Below, piece after piece: positions 30,236 through 32,100 of a stretch of 32,100 nt of DNA (position 1 is the stretch's first letter; each line of letters begins with the position of its first letter). The stretch is from JAIEPW01 sp964406035 (GTDB lineage: Bacteria; Acidobacteriota; Terriglobia; Bryobacterales; Bryobacteraceae). The notes under the pieces are model-generated. The model was not told the DNA's origin. It saw only the letters and a list, made by a program, of their open reading frames with translations, and did no database searches. The position numbers and the translations under genes are program-made. The DNA lies in the NCBI GenBank assembly GCA_964406035.1, contig CAYOQB010000047.1, forward strand, positions 1 through 32,100, given 5' to 3'.

Positions 30236-31909
30236 GTGTTCCTCTATGCCGGCGAGCCCGCAGTGCCGATTAAGTCCTTGATGGCGTTCAACAAGCGCAT
30301 CTACCACCTGCTGTTCGCGGCGGCTCTTTTGGTACCTGCCTGCTGGCTGGGCTATCAGCACCAGGGGCTCCCCCACTTTGGCCTCATCCACGACGATTCG
30401 GTGTACTTCTCGTCTGCCTGGAGCCTGTCGAGAGGCGATTATCGTATCGAAAACCTCCCCCACACGCCCTTTCAGACCCGCTATCCGCCTGTTTACCCCC
30501 TCTATCTGTCCCTCGCCTGGCTGCTTGGGGAGGTCCTGCCGGCCAGCCTGTCCGCCGCGCTGTACCTGCAACTGGCGCTGCTTCCGCTGCTGTTCTGGCT
30601 GCTGTGGAAGGTTCTGGAGCGCGCCGGGATCGCGGAAAAGCGCCGGTTGCTGCTGCTGGCGGTGATTGCCTGCAACCCTTACGTGCTGTACATGAGCGTC
30701 ACGCTGCTGTCCGAACTGCCGTTCCTCTGCCTGGTGCTGGGCGTCCTGCTGCTGAGCGAGCGATCGCCGGGCAGCGGCTTGCTGCGCTGGGCGGTGCTGG
30801 CGGGCGGGCTGGCAGGGCTCGCGTTTCTGACCAGAACCGCGGGTATTGTGCTGCTGTTGGCGACGCCCGCGTATCTGCTGCTGCGGCGGGACCGGCGAGG
30901 CGCGGCGGCGTTCGCCTGCGCGATGCTGCCTTTTCTTGCCGGCTGGAGCTGGTGGGCTCGCGCCCACATGACCGGCAACACCGACATCGTCTCTCTGTAC
31001 TACGCCAACTACACGGCTTACTACTGGCTGACCTTCGACGGCGGCCGGAACCTGCCGCTGATGCTGTGGCGGAACATCGACGAATGGCTCTCCGCGCTGG
31101 GCGCACTGGTGATTCCCAAGGTGTACCCTTCCTTTTTCCTGAAGATCTTTTCGCAGACGATCGCGATCGGCGGGCTGGTCGGCGTGGCGCGGGTTCTGCG
31201 CTCCGGAGTGGAACTCCGCCAATACGGGCTGTTCGCGCTGGCCACGTCGGCGATGCTGTGGGTGTGGAACTTTCCGCCCAACGAGCGCTTCGTGTTTCCG
31301 CTGCTGCCGCTGTTTTTCACCGGGTTGCTGGCGGAGGCGGCGCATTTCGCGGCGATGCTGCGGAACGCCCGGTCGCACCGGGACGCCAGCCAGCGCGCGA
31401 CGGCCCGGGTGATGCAGGCCGGCGCGGGAATGCTGGTCGTCGCCGTGGTGGCGCTGCAGTTGTTCGTGATCGCCGTCGCCTGGCCGGCGGAGACGGCGGA
31501 GGTCCGGGCGCTGAATCGGGATCGCGATGTGGCCTGGCAGTGGCTGCGGGAGAATGCGCCAGCGGGTTCCGGCGTGGCCGGATTCGCGGACCCGCTGCTG
31601 CATCTGGCCACCGGTCACAAGGCAGTTTCGATGCGGATTCCGCCCATTTATTGGTACCGCAACGACACGCCGGGCCAGCAGCGGCTGTTCGAGAGGATTT
31701 CGGATTTCGCCCGATCGCAGGGGCTGGGCTATGTGTACTACTCCGAAGCGGACTTCAGCCGGGACTTCGCGGATCTGGATCGGGCGGCGATTGAGAAAGC
31801 CTGGTCAGAGGATTCCCGCCTGGAGCTGATCTACCAGACCGGCCGTTCTCGCATCTATCGGGTGCGGGAAGGAAACGAGTCCGCGGTTTCCCTGCCGCGC
31901 GGCCCCTGA
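30236..31909 (+). CDS. Polytopic GT-C-fold-like glycosyltransferase
   Basis: A 557-residue membrane protein with about nine to eleven hydrophobic helices and a soluble C-terminal domain from about 430. The first loop holds LIHDDSVYFSSAWSLSRGDYRIE, with the acidic DD pair expected of the catalytic loop in GT-C transferases that use lipid-linked sugars (ArnT/PMT type). PPVYPLYLSLAWLLGE follows before the next helices. The start is uncertain: GTG 30236 has AGGA seven bases upstream (30225-30228), whereas ATG 30281, 15 codons later, has no clear site; the first helix begins after both. No lipid-carrier or sugar-nucleotide genes are adjacent, so donor and acceptor are unknown. It diverges from the Flp pilin. 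Confidence 0.75.
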   Translation: MFLYAGEPAVPIKSLMAFNKRIYHLLFAAALLVPACWLGYQHQGLPHFGLIHDDSVYFSSAWSLSRGDYRIENLPHTPFQTRYPPVYPLYLSLAWLLGEVLPASLSAALYLQLALLPLLFWLLWKVLERAGIAEKRRLLLLAVIACNPYVLYMSVTLLSELPFLCLVLGVLLLSERSPGSGLLRWAVLAGGLAGLAFLTRTAGIVLLLATPAYLLLRRDRRGAAAFACAMLPFLAGWSWWARAHMTGNTDIVSLYYANYTAYYWLTFDGGRNLPLMLWRNIDEWLSALGALVIPKVYPSFFLKIFSQTIAIGGLVGVARVLRSGVELRQYGLFALATSAMLWVWNFPPNERFVFPLLPLFFTGLLAEAAHFAAMLRNARSHRDASQRATARVMQAGAGMLVVAVVALQLFVIAVAWPAETAEVRALNRDRDVAWQWLRENAPAGSGVAGFADPLLHLATGHKAVSMRIPPIYWYRNDTPGQQRLFERISDFARSQGLGYVYYSEADFSRDFADLDRAAIEKAWSEDSRLELIYQTGRSRIYRVREGNESAVSLPRGP

Positions 31910-31944
31910 CTGCCCGCTCGCGGCTCGCATTTGCTGTTGGTTGC

Positions 31945-32100
31945 ATGAGTTCAGTTGAGCGCACCGAGGGCGAGTCTCTATTTCAGTGGGTGTTGGATCT
32001 GGCGAATGCGCCGGGCGAACGGAACCGCCGTTTCTCCAAGTCGAGGAATTACGCTTCCCTTCGCTTCGCTACGCTCGACTCCCCGGCCGCGAAAAGCATA
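31945..32100 (+). CDS. Unidentified reading frame at the right edge
   Basis: An open frame from ATG 31945 stays open to the end of the window (52 codons) with residues such as ERTEGESLFQWVLDLANAPGERNRRF. No family is recognised, no ribosome-binding site is clear, and the last 50 bases are low in codon bias (repetitive CTTCGCTTCGCTACGCTCGA). It may be the N-terminus of a gene, or non-coding. Confidence 0.25.
   Translation, partial: MSSVERTEGESLFQWVLDLANAPGERNRRFSKSRNYASLRFATLDSPAAKSI

Noticed and set aside
32040..32085. Repetitive CTTCGCTTCGCTACGCTCG stretch at the right edge
   Set aside because: Short, single copy in the window, and cut by the window edge; no evidence that it is a mobile or palindromic repeat.

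Overview
The window is high-GC, gene-dense bacterial chromosome. Its gene content points to an Acidobacteriota of the Solibacter/Bryobacter type. The lineage clues are an MacB/FtsX permease without an ATPase partner (the acidobacterial duplicated orphan permease type), a TonB-dependent receptor with an N-terminal carboxypeptidase-regulatory-like domain, a secreted heme c/copper monooxygenase fusion, and a TolB/TPR protein with a short N-terminal regulator-like domain. The lineage is inferred from family composition; there is no rRNA gene here. I see no insertion sequence, prophage, CRISPR array, tRNA or rRNA.

Layout. 1-2058: the 5' end of a Tat-exported flavin amine oxidase (minus), an acyl-CoA dehydrogenase, and a small toxin-antitoxin-like pair whose toxin is PemK/MazF-like. 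2103-4779: an extended -10 promoter, a cobalamin riboswitch and a TonB-dependent receptor, read together as a B12/corrinoid uptake unit. 4792-8980 (minus): an ABC-F ATPase and the orphan permease. 9031-10010: a MetR-like LysR regulator divergent from the permease. 10017-11435 (minus): an exported D-aminoacylase-like amidohydrolase, divergent from threonine synthase (11471-12700). 12728-14570: a DUF1330 protein and a secreted cytochrome c/PHM-like copper protein. 14603-15261: fliW-csrA with overlapping genes.

15258-17793 (minus) is a tightly packed operon: GNAT, DUF1844, PhnP-like metallo-hydrolase, ribF. Divergent from it, 17826-22091 (plus) is a second packed operon: mazG, a GNAT acyltransferase, an N-succinylamino acid racemase/OSBS-family enolase, an EamA exporter and a short-chain dehydrogenase. 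The GNAT-racemase pair matches the known arrangement for converting D- to L-amino acids through N-succinyl intermediates. 22078-23862 (minus) is a hybrid histidine kinase, followed by a GT2 glycosyltransferase (plus) and the TolB/TPR membrane protein (minus). A divergent intergenic region with two perfect dyads leads to a SAM methyltransferase. The window ends with a secreted protein of three tandem Rid (YjgF) domains, a lone Flp-type pilin (minus), a polytopic GT-C-like glycosyltransferase, and the start of an unidentified reading frame.

The most unusual items are the exported triple-Rid protein, the heme c/PHM fusion with all six expected copper ligands, the putative D-amino-acid salvage cassette, and the riboswitch-controlled receptor. 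None is obviously a wholly new system. Most start codons were re-chosen from ribosome-binding sites, promoter positions or family N-termini, as stated per entry.
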